A stretch of DNA of 64,000 bases, taken from contig RPFO01000276.1 of assembly GCA_009746045.1 (NCBI GenBank), positions 1,358,165 to 1,422,164 on the forward strand. The letters run 5' to 3'. The translations under genes were made by a program, and so were the position numbers. Under the pieces are notes generated by a model. The model was not told the origin of the DNA and did no database searches. It saw nothing but the letters and a program-made list of their open reading frames with translations. Source of the DNA: Mesostigma viride. Its lineage: Eukaryota > Streptophyta > Mesostigmatophyceae > Mesostigmatales > Mesostigmataceae. This document shows, in pieces, positions 39,301 to 48,745 of this stretch (its first letter is position 1; each line of letters begins with the position of its first letter).

Positions 39301-41827
39301 AAGCGTTACCTAGTGCATGGGCTCTGCACGGGCGGCTTTGTTCCGATGCTGGCGTTTATGTGTGTGTTGAGATGCCCTCGCTGCCTTCCAGTACCCATGC
39401 CTGCGGTGGGAATGGCCAGCACATCCTCCTTGCTATCTACTGGCATGCATCGGTCGTGAACGCCCCAGGGAGTGAGCACGGGTTGTTCCAAACTAGTGGT
39501 GCTTGGCTGCAAGCAGTTTCCCTTGGCTTTCCGCCACCAGCTGTGCATGCGTGAAAATGGGGTGCCATGTAAGGCATCCACCAGAGCATCTTTCCTTGCT
39601 ACGTGGAGGTCCTGCCTGGCTGGTTGGGGCCAGCGCGCAGAGACCCTCCCCTTGTCTCAAGGAGCAGAAAATGACTTTCACAAACTTCCTGCGTTGTGGC
39701 TTGGCCATGGCCAGTGGTCGGCTCCCTCCTTGCCATCACCCTTCTTGCCATCACCGAGCATAGGCTGTCTCAGCCCGGCTGCTCACGCGCCTACCCCCTC
39801 AACGTATGCCATGGCCATGACGTCGCCCCCTGGCTGGTACATGCATCACCGTACAGGTTCGCCAGGTGGCGCTCTTCCACCACGACCCGATGCGCTCCGA
39901 TGAGGAGGTGGAGGTGATGGTCGAGGCGGGGCGCCGACGAGTGGAGGAGAGGGCGGTGCAGCAGGCGGGCCTACCCGAGGGTGCAGCACCGCACGTTCTG
40001 GTGGTTACGGCTGCCAGGGAGCAGCAGGGCACGTGGCTGGGGGATTGCCCTGGGGACTGCCTTGCATTCCGCGGCCAGTGGCTGCCGTCGGACGAAGTGG
40101 ACAAGATGGGCACGTGTGGGGAGCCGCAGCCGTCGTCGGGCCCGGTCACGTGCACACGCACGCCGGCCACCGGCCGGCTGCCTGTCTTCTTTGGGGACAA
40201 CGCCAAGATGCACGTGGTGGTGTTCGTGACGGATACTTCTGTGAGGGAGTGCATCCGGCAGGCGGTGCAGGCGGACTTGCGCATGCTGCCCCAGTTTGCG
40301 ACATCAGCGGGGGACCTCCAGCGGGTACGCAGCAAGTGCACGAGGGCATGCGTGGGCAGGCCGGCACCTGTGTGGGCAGCATGGCATACTGAAGGGGCTG
40401 TCAGCATCGAACGTGCTGTCGGTGTGTGGAGGCCGGGGGTCTGCTGTATTGCTCCGGCCAGGATAAAAGAGCTACAAGGATGCTGCATGCCACCTGGCTG
40501 CTTGTGCATGACCCAACACTCTTCACTCACCACTTGTGTCTGGTATCAACGTGCAGCAGCCGCCTTGTGCTCTCTCAAACAAAGGCCCCACGCAAACCTT
40601 GATGATAGCAGGCAGCATCTGAGTGGGCCTCCTACTTGCCAGCAACGGGGGTATCAGGCTATTGTTTGAGCATAGCGGATTGTGACCAGTTTGAGCATAT
40701 CACTGAAAGAACACGGCGAATCTAAGCAGAGTCCCCCCATTGGCATAGCTGTGGCGTATCATCGAACTGCCGCCAGCTTGTTTGACCACCTCGCGTTGCT
40801 TGTTTGTTTGCCTTGTCTGGGAAACGCCCACCGGCCCCTTCCTGTATGGTCACGCCCGCAGCTGCTGGGCCGTAAGAAGGCCACTCTGGTGATCCTGGGC
40901 AAGGTGCTGGAGGGCATGACAGAGGGAGGCACCACACTGTTCAAGCAGCTCAAAGATCGCTTCCCCGAGCTGTCATGCATCATCGCGTGCGAGGATGGGC
41001 GAAAGGAGGCGGGGCACTGTGAGGTATCCGATTGGCTGCAGTGGCCCTTCTCGCAGCATTATGCTCGCACCCGCATCACGGCCATGCTGCTGCGACACGA
41101 GAGCAAGTGGGTGGCGGCTGACAGGTGCAGCAACGAGGAGCAACGCATGCAGGCGCTGCGCGAGTTGAACATCTTGGACAGCAATCCTGACCCACGGTGC
41201 GTGCGGCAGCATTGCTCACACATGGTGCTAGTGCAGGTGCTAGCGCAGGTGATAGTGCAGCTGCTGTGCAGGGTGCTGGCGCAGGTGATAGTGCAGGTGT
41301 AGTGCATGTTATAGTGCATGTTATAGTGCAGATTATAGTGCAGATGCCAGTGCAGAAACCATGTTGGGAATTTATTAATTCCAGTGTCCACTCTAGCCAG
41401 TGTCCACTCTAGCCAGATTTATTTATTTAATTTTTATTGGCATGTGGCTTGTTGGTTCATGTTTTGTCTGTGCAGTTTTATATTGTATGTCCAACATATA
41501 TTCTGTGTACTTCTTATATCTGTGCTTATTACTAATGATTTTTACATAACTTACACGTACATAGTTTAAATCATATTTTTCTGGATATGGTACGCGTAAT
41601 GGGATGTGTCATGTGCGCATGAGCTACGCCCTGTCGGCGCATGAGCTACACCATGGACGCGGTCCAGCCGACCAAGTCCTGGAGGCGGACGTGTACGGTC
41701 AAGAGGGCATGTGGTCCTGCTTGTCACGTCCGGACTTCAACGTCCTGGATTAGCATTACTTTTTATTAAGGACAGGATTCACTCGACACTGTGCCAAGTA
41801 TCGATAAAGGGTAGTGACTGACTGCTT

Positions 41828-41924
<97 letters not shown>

Positions 41925-44321
41925 GGGCTGTCGAACTTTGACAGATCTCATGCGCTGAGATGTATTATGTTTATGTATGTATTATACTGTAATATGTTTA
42001 ACATGATACGCATTCAATCATTCATGCACGGCATACCATTTTCTAACAAACCGTCACCGTGCAGATATTGTGGGATAGGGCATCATATCTGGACTTAATT
42101 GCTCCATGACCATGCCATCTTTGGCCACGTGCAGGGCCATGGCAAGGGCCATGGCATTTCGGTCCTGTGCATGTCATGGCTGTGTGGAAGAATTCTCTCT
42201 GTGGCTTGGTGGTCAAATACCCTTACCAGTCACGATGAAGACGTATCAGCCCGGCCAGGCACACAGGCGCCCATTCTTGCCCACCAATTCCAAGCACCGT
42301 GCCTTTGCTGTAGACCAGGAACACAGCCTTCCTTTGGCATGGACCTCACATACGTGGATCATCGGTTCTCAGGAGGCCGCATAGCGTGCTCCATCATGGC
42401 TGTGCGCCCCGGGACCATGCTGCAGGTATGACGCGATCACGAGCTTGTGCAGGTCCACCTTCAAGGTCTCCTACGCTTTTGTCTCTCTAGTGGACAACAC
42501 GCGGCAGTGGTTCAAGTCCAAAGCCGGCCGCGTCGCCTGCTCCCAGACGTCACGTGACGAATCCTTCTGTTCCCACGCCATCCTGCAGGACGACGTCTTC
42601 GAGGTGCTGTGCGCTAGTTGTCAAGCCATCAAGGTTACAAGTTCTATCGATAAATGTAGTTTTTTGTTTTGGTTTTGGTTTGGGTTTGGGTTTGGGTTTG
42701 GGTTTGGGTTTGGGTTTGGGTTTGGGTTTGGGTTTGGGTTTGGGTTTGGGTTTGGGTTTGGGTTTGGGTTTGGGTTTGGGTTTGGGTTTGGGTTTGGGTT
42801 TGGGTTTGGGTTTGGGTTTGGGTTTGGGTTTGGGTTTGGGTTTGGGTTTGGGTTTGGGTTTGGGTTTGGGTTTGGGTTTGGGTTTGGGTTTGGGTTTGGG
42901 TTTGGGTTTGGGTTTGGGTTTGGGTTTGGGTTTGGGTTTGGGTTTGGGTTTGGGTTTGGGTTTGGGTTTGGGTTTGGGTTTGGGTTTGGGTTTGGGTTTG
43001 GGTTTGGGTTTGGGTTTGGGTTTGGGTTTGGGTTTGGGTTTGGGTTTGGGTTTGGGTTTGGGTTTGGGTTTGGGTTTGGGTTTGGGTTTGGGTTTGGGTT
43101 TGGGTTTGGGTTTGGGTTTGGGTTTGGGTTTGGGTTTGGGTTTGGGTTTGGGTTTGGGTTTGGGTTTGGGTTTGGGTTTGGGTTTGGGTTTGGGTTTGGG
43201 TTTGGGTTTGGGTTTGGGTTTGGGTTTGGGTTTGGGTTTGGGTTTGGGTTTGGGTTTGGGTTTGGGTTTGGGTTTGGGTTTGGGTTTGGGTTTGGGTTTG
43301 GGTTTGGGTTTGGGTTTGGGTTTGGGTTTGGGTTTGGGTTTGGGTTTGGGTTTTAGTTTAGTTTAGTCCTAGTTTGAGTGTTAGTTCTAGTTTTAGTTTT
43401 AGTATTTTGTTTTTTACCCCTTGGGCCGTAGACTTGATTCTCCAGAATAGAGGGCCCGACAGACGTGTCACAGAGCCCAAGTGAACGAGTGCATGCGCCC
43501 ATGGATTATTAGACCCTTATTAGACCTTGAGCCGCCAGCAGAAGACTTTTTGGAGGTGGGCCAACAGCTGCGGATAGCGCTTGTTTTTCTGTGGGGCATT
43601 GGGCACTTGGTGCGGCCGTTTGCTTGTTGCCAGGTGGCGCGATGGCGTTGCCCAGTTCGTGCTAATCACAACCCACCTATTCAGCTCTTGTCCACTCTGT
43701 CCTGGCTGACCCTCAGACTTTTTTTAATGAGGCTTATGTATGGCCACTATCTGATAAGTGGCACCGCTATGTCGCTTCCTCTATCTGTTGCACGTGCCTG
43801 CTGCTCCCTCTGACCAACAGATCCCGGATGCCTTGGCCGACCCACGTTTCGCGGACAACCCGCTCGTTACGGGGGAGCTGCACCTTCGCTTTTATGCTGG
43901 TGTCCCACTCTCCATGCGCTACGGCCACAAGATTGGGACGCTGTGCGTGGCTGACGAGATGCCCAAGAAGCTGACGAAGGAGGAGACGGAGACGCTCAAG
44001 CAGCTGGGCCAGTTTGTGTCCCTGTTGATAGAGATGGACTACGGCAGGAAGAGAGTCAGGCCAGCCCAGCCACTCGTGTCCACCAAGTATACGCCGGGAC
44101 CGGCTTCCCCCGCCGGCTCTGTGGGGCCCTCGAGCCCCTCGTTCCTATCCACCATCAAACGTGCGATGAGTATGACCAGCTCCACGTTGTCCTCACCCCG
44201 GGCAACCAGATCAGCCCCCGCGTCCCCCAGGGCCACCCTGCCCCCCACCGTCGATGGCGCGGCATGCACCGTCAACACCACCGTGGGGCAAGCGAACAGC
44301 ACGGTGTGCAGCATCCAGTGA
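27336..44321 (+). CDS. MBL-fold metallohydrolase / pseudo-receiver / GAF fusion protein, 7 exons
   Basis: Exons: 27336-27719, 27931-28105, 38663-38817, 39857-40324, 40862-41196, 42426-42603, 43821-44321. All phases close to 731 residues. Residues 1 to about 240 are a metallo-beta-lactamase fold (FWGTRGS start, HTHWDH at 69-74, NHPAITLGYR, TDHEPHD, VIHDCQYTAAEY, GWGHST, FHHDPMRSD). Next comes a receiver-like domain (VVVFVTDTSVRECI to DWLQWPFSQHYARTRITAMLL) in which the usual phospho-Asp position is Gly (TLVILGKVLEGM). ALRELNILDSNPDPR then leads into a GAF domain (SLVDNTRQWFKS, DESFCSHAILQDDVFE, FADNPLVTGELHLRFYAG, GTLCVADEMPKKLT). The last about 80 residues are Ser/Pro/Thr-rich. This order is known from bacterial proteins; the spliced gene suggests an old transfer. 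The hydrolase substrate and GAF ligand are unknown. Confidence 0.88.
28183..28239 (+). other. Candidate duplicated exon end in MBL-GAF intron 2
   Basis: The 45 bases 28195-28239 are a diverged copy of the end of exon 2 (28061-28105): encoded KYELHNRTLAGGGSPG against DHEPHDRKLAEGGSPG, both followed by a GT donor. With a weak acceptor AAG at 28180-28182, a 57-nt piece (19 codons) would fit the exon 2 phase and insert in frame. Confidence 0.45.
28240..28816 (+). repeat. 45-bp minisatellite, about 13 copies, MBL-GAF intron 2
   Basis: The units begin exactly at the donor of the duplicated exon end (AG|GTACCGCTGGACGC) and contain TTCTTTCGTCATTACTTG and TGACAGTAAG. The unit length of 45 keeps all three frames open, so the long ORFs on both strands are artefacts of the array. 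Confidence 0.95.
29222..29300 (+). repeat. 8-bp ACACAAGC array
   Basis: About nine units of ACACAAGC with ACGCAAGC and ATACAAGC variants, in intron 2, 180 bp before the 24-bp satellite. Confidence 0.9.
29476..32023 (+). repeat. 24-bp satellite, about 106 copies, with one dimorphic site
   Basis: The unit is GATGCGAGATACTGTARTATG followed by ATG. Nearly all variation is at one base, R: A or G (TGTAATATG or TGTAGTATG). Rare exceptions are a TAATGT unit near 30735 and a TATTGTGG unit near 30939. The G form contains ATACT-GT-AGTAT, a small perfect palindrome that the A form breaks. ORFs of 413 to 1005 codons here are repeat artefacts. It lies in intron 2 of the MBL-GAF gene. Confidence 0.97.
34640..35070 (+). 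repeat. About 90-bp degenerate repeat, 4 copies
   Basis: Copies with cores CATGCAGTTTCACCCATG and ATGCCCCTTAGATCAACCC or ATGCCCCTCAGATCAACCC are visible near 34650, 34740, 34835 and 35023. The open frame across them (34538-34906) follows from the repeat. Confidence 0.75.
35705..36130 (+). repeat. About 213-bp direct duplication
   Basis: Two diverged copies starting near 35706 and 35919 share ATGCACAAACAACA, CCGCATGCTATC, TTGTCTTCGTCCC, CGAGCTGTCC and TGGCACGCAGCGACTGCG in the same order. Confidence 0.85.
36547..36636 (+). repeat. Second site of the 24-bp satellite, about 4 copies
   Basis: Same unit, same orientation and same A/G dimorphism as the 29.5-32.0 kb array, 4.5 kb downstream in the same intron. 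Confidence 0.95.
41200..41350 (+). repeat. Degenerate minisatellite at the start of MBL-GAF intron 5
   Basis: Units of 12-18 bp with cores GCGCAGGTGATAGTGCAG and TGTTATAGTGCA begin within about 30 bases of the donor at 41197. Confidence 0.75.
41832..41921 (+). repeat. (CT)45 microsatellite
   Basis: Uninterrupted CT dinucleotides in intron 5 of the MBL-GAF gene. Confidence 0.97.
42679..43350 (+). repeat. Perfect (TTTGGG)112 telomere-like array
   Basis: 672 bases of TTTGGG hexamer without one mismatch, in intron 6 of the MBL-GAF gene and starting 75 bases after the donor. It is preceded by TTTTGG variants and followed by TTTTAGTTTAGTTTAG and degenerate GTTTTAG units. The G-rich strand is the sense strand. 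GGGTTT repeats have the spacing of classic G-quadruplex formers. Confidence 0.97.
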
Positions 44322-45350
44322 GCTGATTTCAGGTCATCATGGGAGGGATGTGGAGGAGCTGCGCTGGGCATGGCGTATTTGCGCCGGGCCCTGGGAGGGC
44401 AGCCAGCGGCTGCAGGAGCTGAAAATTTCGCGCACGCTGAGCCAAGCATGCAGCAGTGCTGGGGCGGTGGTGTTTCGCAGCCATTATTGCCACCAAGACG
44501 CCAGGCATGACCACTGTCTACGCTCCGGCCTGGCTTTTGACGTTCGGGGTTGCAGCCCGCCAAAACCGTTAACCGGGTGGAGGTGTGGGAAGGTGTACAA
44601 CCGGCCACCTCCTTTATGCTTGTGTCAGCAAAGCTTTGGTTCCTGGAATCCAGGCACAATCCGTGCCTGTGGGTGGCAGCCATGCACTTGGCACGGTGTG
44701 CGTGGTATGAGGTGTCGCATAGTTGCTAGCAGACCTGCTGTGAGTGGTCCGTTGAGGCCACACAGTACGCCTGCATTTTGAGGCGCCTGGTCGACAAGGC
44801 GTGGAACTGGCAATTTTAAGACTGGCGGGTGCGAAGGGTTCAGGGCGTTCCTGTTACTCCTGTGGCTGGGCAAGACGGCTTCACGGGATTTTATGGCTTT
44901 TCACCGGTCGACTGTGTATGCTGCGTGTGTGTTGTGCTTACATGTGTACTTCAACCTGCATGGTGAGATTCCATGTGAAACGACTCTGCCATCTGTACAA
45001 TAGTACTAAACTTAGTGGGGGTGGGCTGCGATGCCTATTCACTGTTCTTTTCAGGACAGTAGATGAGCAGGGCCAGTGCCAGTGTTCCTGGCTTTTTGCC
45101 AGAATAGTTAGAACTATTCGTGTAAAATGTCATTAATTCCATGTCTTAGCGTGGATAGTCTTAGCACAGCACCCTTGGACGCTGCTGGGATGTAAACCTG
45201 AGCAGCTGGGTGTGGCTGGACCCAATTTGTTAATAAGCAAGCTCAACCGCGGGACGTATCTTCTACCTCCTCGTAACTAGGTCTTAGATTGCTAGCTCTA
45301 GGTCTACCCCGTACTAGGTCAACCCCGTAACTAGGGCTTCGATAGCTAGC
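44322..45350. other. 3' flank of the MBL-GAF gene, no gene recognised
   Basis: Probably 3' untranslated and intergenic sequence. A TGTAA string at 45121-45125 is compatible with a chlorophyte-type polyadenylation signal but is too short to rely on. Confidence 0.35.
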
Positions 45351-45366
45351 TCCGTCCATCCCACCC

Positions 45367-45675
45367 CATCCCACTCCACTGTACTGAGGACTTATGCTCA
45401 CGTAATGCTGTTAATTGATTAACTAATCAATAGACACGTGACTGCGTCACGTGAACATAAGTCCTCAGTGGGAGGGGAACATGGGATGGAATGGATTTAT
45501 GAACATGGGATGGGATGGATTAATTAAGACACGTGACTGCATCACGTGAGCATAAGTCCTCAGTGGGAGGGGAACATGGGATGGAATGGATTAATTAATT
45601 AATTAATAGACACGTGACTGCGTCACGTGAGCATAAGCCCTCAGTGGGAGCGGAACATGGGATGGAATGGATGGT
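45367..45675. repeat. Palindromic tandem repeat block at the 3' end of the LINE
   Basis: Three copies (from about 45434, 45530 and 45609) of a unit containing CACGTGACTGCGTCACGTG, a palindrome with 8-bp arms, then ATAAGTCCTCAGTGGGAG and CATGGGATGGAATGG. A partial inverted copy (CACTGTACTGAGGACTTATG) at about 45375-45400 makes the left part a foldback structure. Confidence 0.8.
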
Positions 45676-46872
45676 ATAAGCTATCGAGGTCCTAGTTACA
45701 GGGGTGTGGGCACCGCGGCCCGAATCGCTATGAATGCCATACTTGGTCACACGCGGAGCCCCCACAGGCTTGGGGGTGGTCTCCTTCATCACTACTTGCC
45801 ATCTATCCTTGCGCACCATCTGCCTCCATATTACATACAAACCAGGAGGCTGCCCGGGGGTGAGCCCGTCACGTCTAGTGTAGCACATGTCCATGCCGAG
45901 TCTATCACGAAAAGTCCACGGGTGGCGGCCCTGCCGCGCGCGGCCGGGGGCACGCCAGGTGAGGACATATCGCCCAGGCTGGGCGGGCTTGGTGCCAGCT
46001 AGTCTATCTGATGTATCTACCTGATCTGTGCGGGCCAGGTGCCCGGCTAGGCCCAGGCGCCTGTGCCTAATAATGTGGGAAACATAGGGCAAATCAGCGT
46101 ACAAATCCTCATTACTAATGTGCAAACCAAAGGGGATGTTAAGGGCCTTGCGCAGCATCTTGGTGACGGCGCCGTCGAGTCGTTGCTCCAGCTCCTGCAT
46201 CAGTGTCCACGTCTCGGCGCCGTAGGTCAGGATCGTCAGAATGACGACCTTGAAGAGGTCACGCTTGACGATCCGGGGTAGGGCGGGGTTGCTCCACCAG
46301 CGGCGGTGGTCATGGAGGTGCGCCCACGCCATGCCGATCCGTGTCGTCATGTCGTCCTCGCAGTCGGGAAGCCAACTGCCGAGCAGCTTGAAGCGGCCTG
46401 AAGTAGGGTAGTTGACCTCGGCATCGTCTAAGAGGCGGAGTGTGGGTGGGGGCCCTGCCATGCCGAGGGCCAGGGCCTCCGTTTTGGGGCTGATTTCTAG
46501 ACCAACCGCCCGAGCCTCGAGCGCCAGGCAGTCCAGCCAAAGTTGGGCAGACTCCGGCTTCTCGATGAGCGTGATGTCGTCGGCATAAATGAGGTCAGCT
46601 AGTAAATTCTGCTTGTTAGTCGGCCCCCCTTCCCCAAGCTCGTTCGTGATCGCTAGGCCAGGGGCACGGCCTGCAATGCTAGCAAAGCGAGCACGTGCCT
46701 GGCGCATAACATAATCCACTACAATAATAAACAGGTACGGCGACAGGACGCAACCCTGCCAGACGCCGGTCTGCAGTGGGCAGGGCGGGGTAATGCCGTG
46801 TTGAGTGCGCACCGAAGTGGTCGACCCCTCATACAGCGTGCGGATGACGGTAATCAGGGGAGTGGGGACGCG
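45595..46872 (-). mobile_element. LINE (non-LTR retrotransposon) fragment, copy 1
   Basis: The minus frame from 46872 through 46812 to a stop at 45595 encodes the later part of a LINE reverse transcriptase. Visible parts: GVWQGCVLSPYLF (motif with QG), LIYADDITLIEKP (catalytic YADD), RFKLLGSWLPD, TILTYGAETWTLMQELEQRL, RHRRLGLAGHLAR and a C-terminal DGLTPGQPPGLYVIWRQMVR region. The frame is open for about 405 codons. The 5' end stops at GCTCGCGTCCCC, so the first catalytic Asp motif is missing and the copy is dead. The 3' end runs into the palindromic repeat block. Confidence 0.85.
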
Positions 46873-48175
46873 AGCGGAATGGATGGTGTAAGCTATCTAG
46901 GTCCTAGTTACAGGGGTGTGGGCACCGCGGCCCGAATCGCTATGGAGACCATACTTGGTCACACGCGGAGCCCCCACAGGCTTGGGGGTGGTCTCCTTCA
47001 TCACTACTTGCCATCTATCCTTGCGCACCATCTGCCTCCATATTACAGACAAACCAGGAGGCTGCCCGGGTGTGAGCCCGTCACGTCTAGTGTACGTAGT
47101 ACACGTCCATGCCGAGTCTATCACGAAAAGTCCATGCACGGGTGGCGGCCCTGCCGTGCGCGGCCTGGGGCACGCCGGGTGAGGACATATCGCCCAGGCT
47201 GGGCGGGCTTGGTGCCAGCTAGTCTATCTGTTGTGTCTACCTGATCTGTGCGGGCCAGGTGCCCGGCTAGGCCCAGGCGCCTGTGCATAATAATGTCGGA
47301 AATATAGGGCAAATCAGCGTACAAATCCTCATTACTAATAATGTGCAAACCAAAGGGGATGTTACGGGCCTTGCACAGCATCTTTGTGACGGTGCCGTCG
47401 AGTCGTTGCTCCAGCTGCTGCGTCAGTGTCCAGGTCTCGGCGCCCGGCGTAGGTCAGGATCGTCAGAATGACGACCTTGAAGAGGTCACGCTTGACGATC
47501 CGGGGTAGGGTGGGGTTGCTCCACCAGCGGCAGTGGTCATGGAGTTGCGCCCACACGGCATGCCGATCCGTGTCGTCAGGTCGTCCTCGCAGTCGGGAAG
47601 CAAACTGCCGAGCAGCTTGAAGCGGCAGGAAGTAGGGTAGTTGACTTCGGTGTCATCTAAGAAGCGGAGTGTGGGTGGGGGCCCTGCCATGCCGAGGGCG
47701 AGGGCCTCCGTTTTTGGGCTGATTTCTAGACCAACCGCCCGAGCCTCGAGCGCCAAGCAGTCCAGCCAAAGTTGGGCAGACTCCGGCTTCTCGATGAGCG
47801 TGATGTCGTCGGCATAAATGAGGTCAGCTAGTAAATTCTGCTTGTTAGTCGGCCCCCCTTCTCCAAGCTCGTTCGTGATCGCTAGGCCAGGGGCACGGCC
47901 TGCAATGCTAGCAAAGCGAGCACGTGCCTGGCGCATAACATCATCCACTACAATAATAAACAGGTACGGCGACAGGACGCAACCCTGCCAGACGCCGGTC
48001 TGCAGTGGGCATGGCGGGGTAAAGCCGTGTTGAGTGCGCACCGAAGTGGTCGACCCCTCATATATACAGCGTGCGGATGACGGTAATCAGGGGAGTGGGG
48101 ACGCGAGCGCTAGCAAGTACAGCCCATAGAGCGTCCCAGAGGACAGAATCAAAAGCCTCGATGATTTTCAGGGAT
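46873..48175 (-). mobile_element. LINE fragment, tandem copy 2, frameshifted
   Basis: Near-identical second copy offset by 1229 bp. It reaches about 90 bp further 5' (to about 48165) and includes the first RT motif IIEAFDSVLWDALWAVL. A TATA insertion after ATCCGCACGC (about 48060) breaks the frame just before the GVWQGCVLSPYLF region, and more small indels split the C-terminal half (near 47560, 47450 and 47340). A stop just upstream of IIEAFD marks the 5' truncation. Coding strand, order and 3' end match copy 1, so this is one 5'-truncated LINE plus a tandem duplicate. Confidence 0.85.
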
Positions 48176-48518
48176 ATGTGCTATCAAAGAGACAACCAGC
48201 GCAGGCCAGAAATCGGGAGAATCCGGACCATGGTAGCTCGAGCCTGCCGTTATCTTTTCCGCGTTTTCGAGTCGTTCAGGATGATGAAGATGAATGGTGA
48301 TGGAAATGTGTATCCTTGTGCATTGAAATTATGGCTGGCTTACGTGTGGAGCGACTAGATGACCTAGACGGTGGGGCCGGAAACAGCATGCTTGATCAGG
48401 GCGTGTGTTTCTAGCCTAACTGGCCGGGAGTGTCTAGTGGTGAGCACCATTGCTGCGATCGCTCTCCCACCATTTACGAGGAAATACCCGCAAATGGAAA
48501 ACCACTGAAAAGGTCTAG
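48176..48518. other. Spacer between LINE and YIDD reverse transcriptase
   Basis: No coding region, RNA gene or repeat recognised. Confidence 0.4.
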
Positions 48519-48745
48519 CTAGTCAGTCATCACGTTAGCCATGCCATGATTCCAAACGTCCAAGAACTGCACACGGTGCAAAGGCAAAAAGCCGGAGGAC
48601 AGCACTTTCAAATGTGCGGCGGGAACCAAAAGCCCGCGGATGCCAGAAAACATCGTGTTGCGGCAGCGACGCGACGAGACGATGTGGACAACGAATCCAG
48701 TGCCAAGCTCGGAACGGCCGCAAAGGAGATCTGGCATCACAGGGT

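Noticed and set aside
42679-43350. A chromosome end
   Set aside because: Unique coding sequence of the same gene lies on both sides, so it is interstitial.
42445-43366. ORFs encoding (GF)n, (GL)n and (WV)n over the TTTGGG array
   Set aside because: Repeat artefact. Only 42426-42603 is coding (exon 6); the rest is intron 6.
46897-48041. Separate genes in the fragments of LINE copy 2
   Set aside because: All are pieces of one frameshifted reverse transcriptase that matches copy 1.
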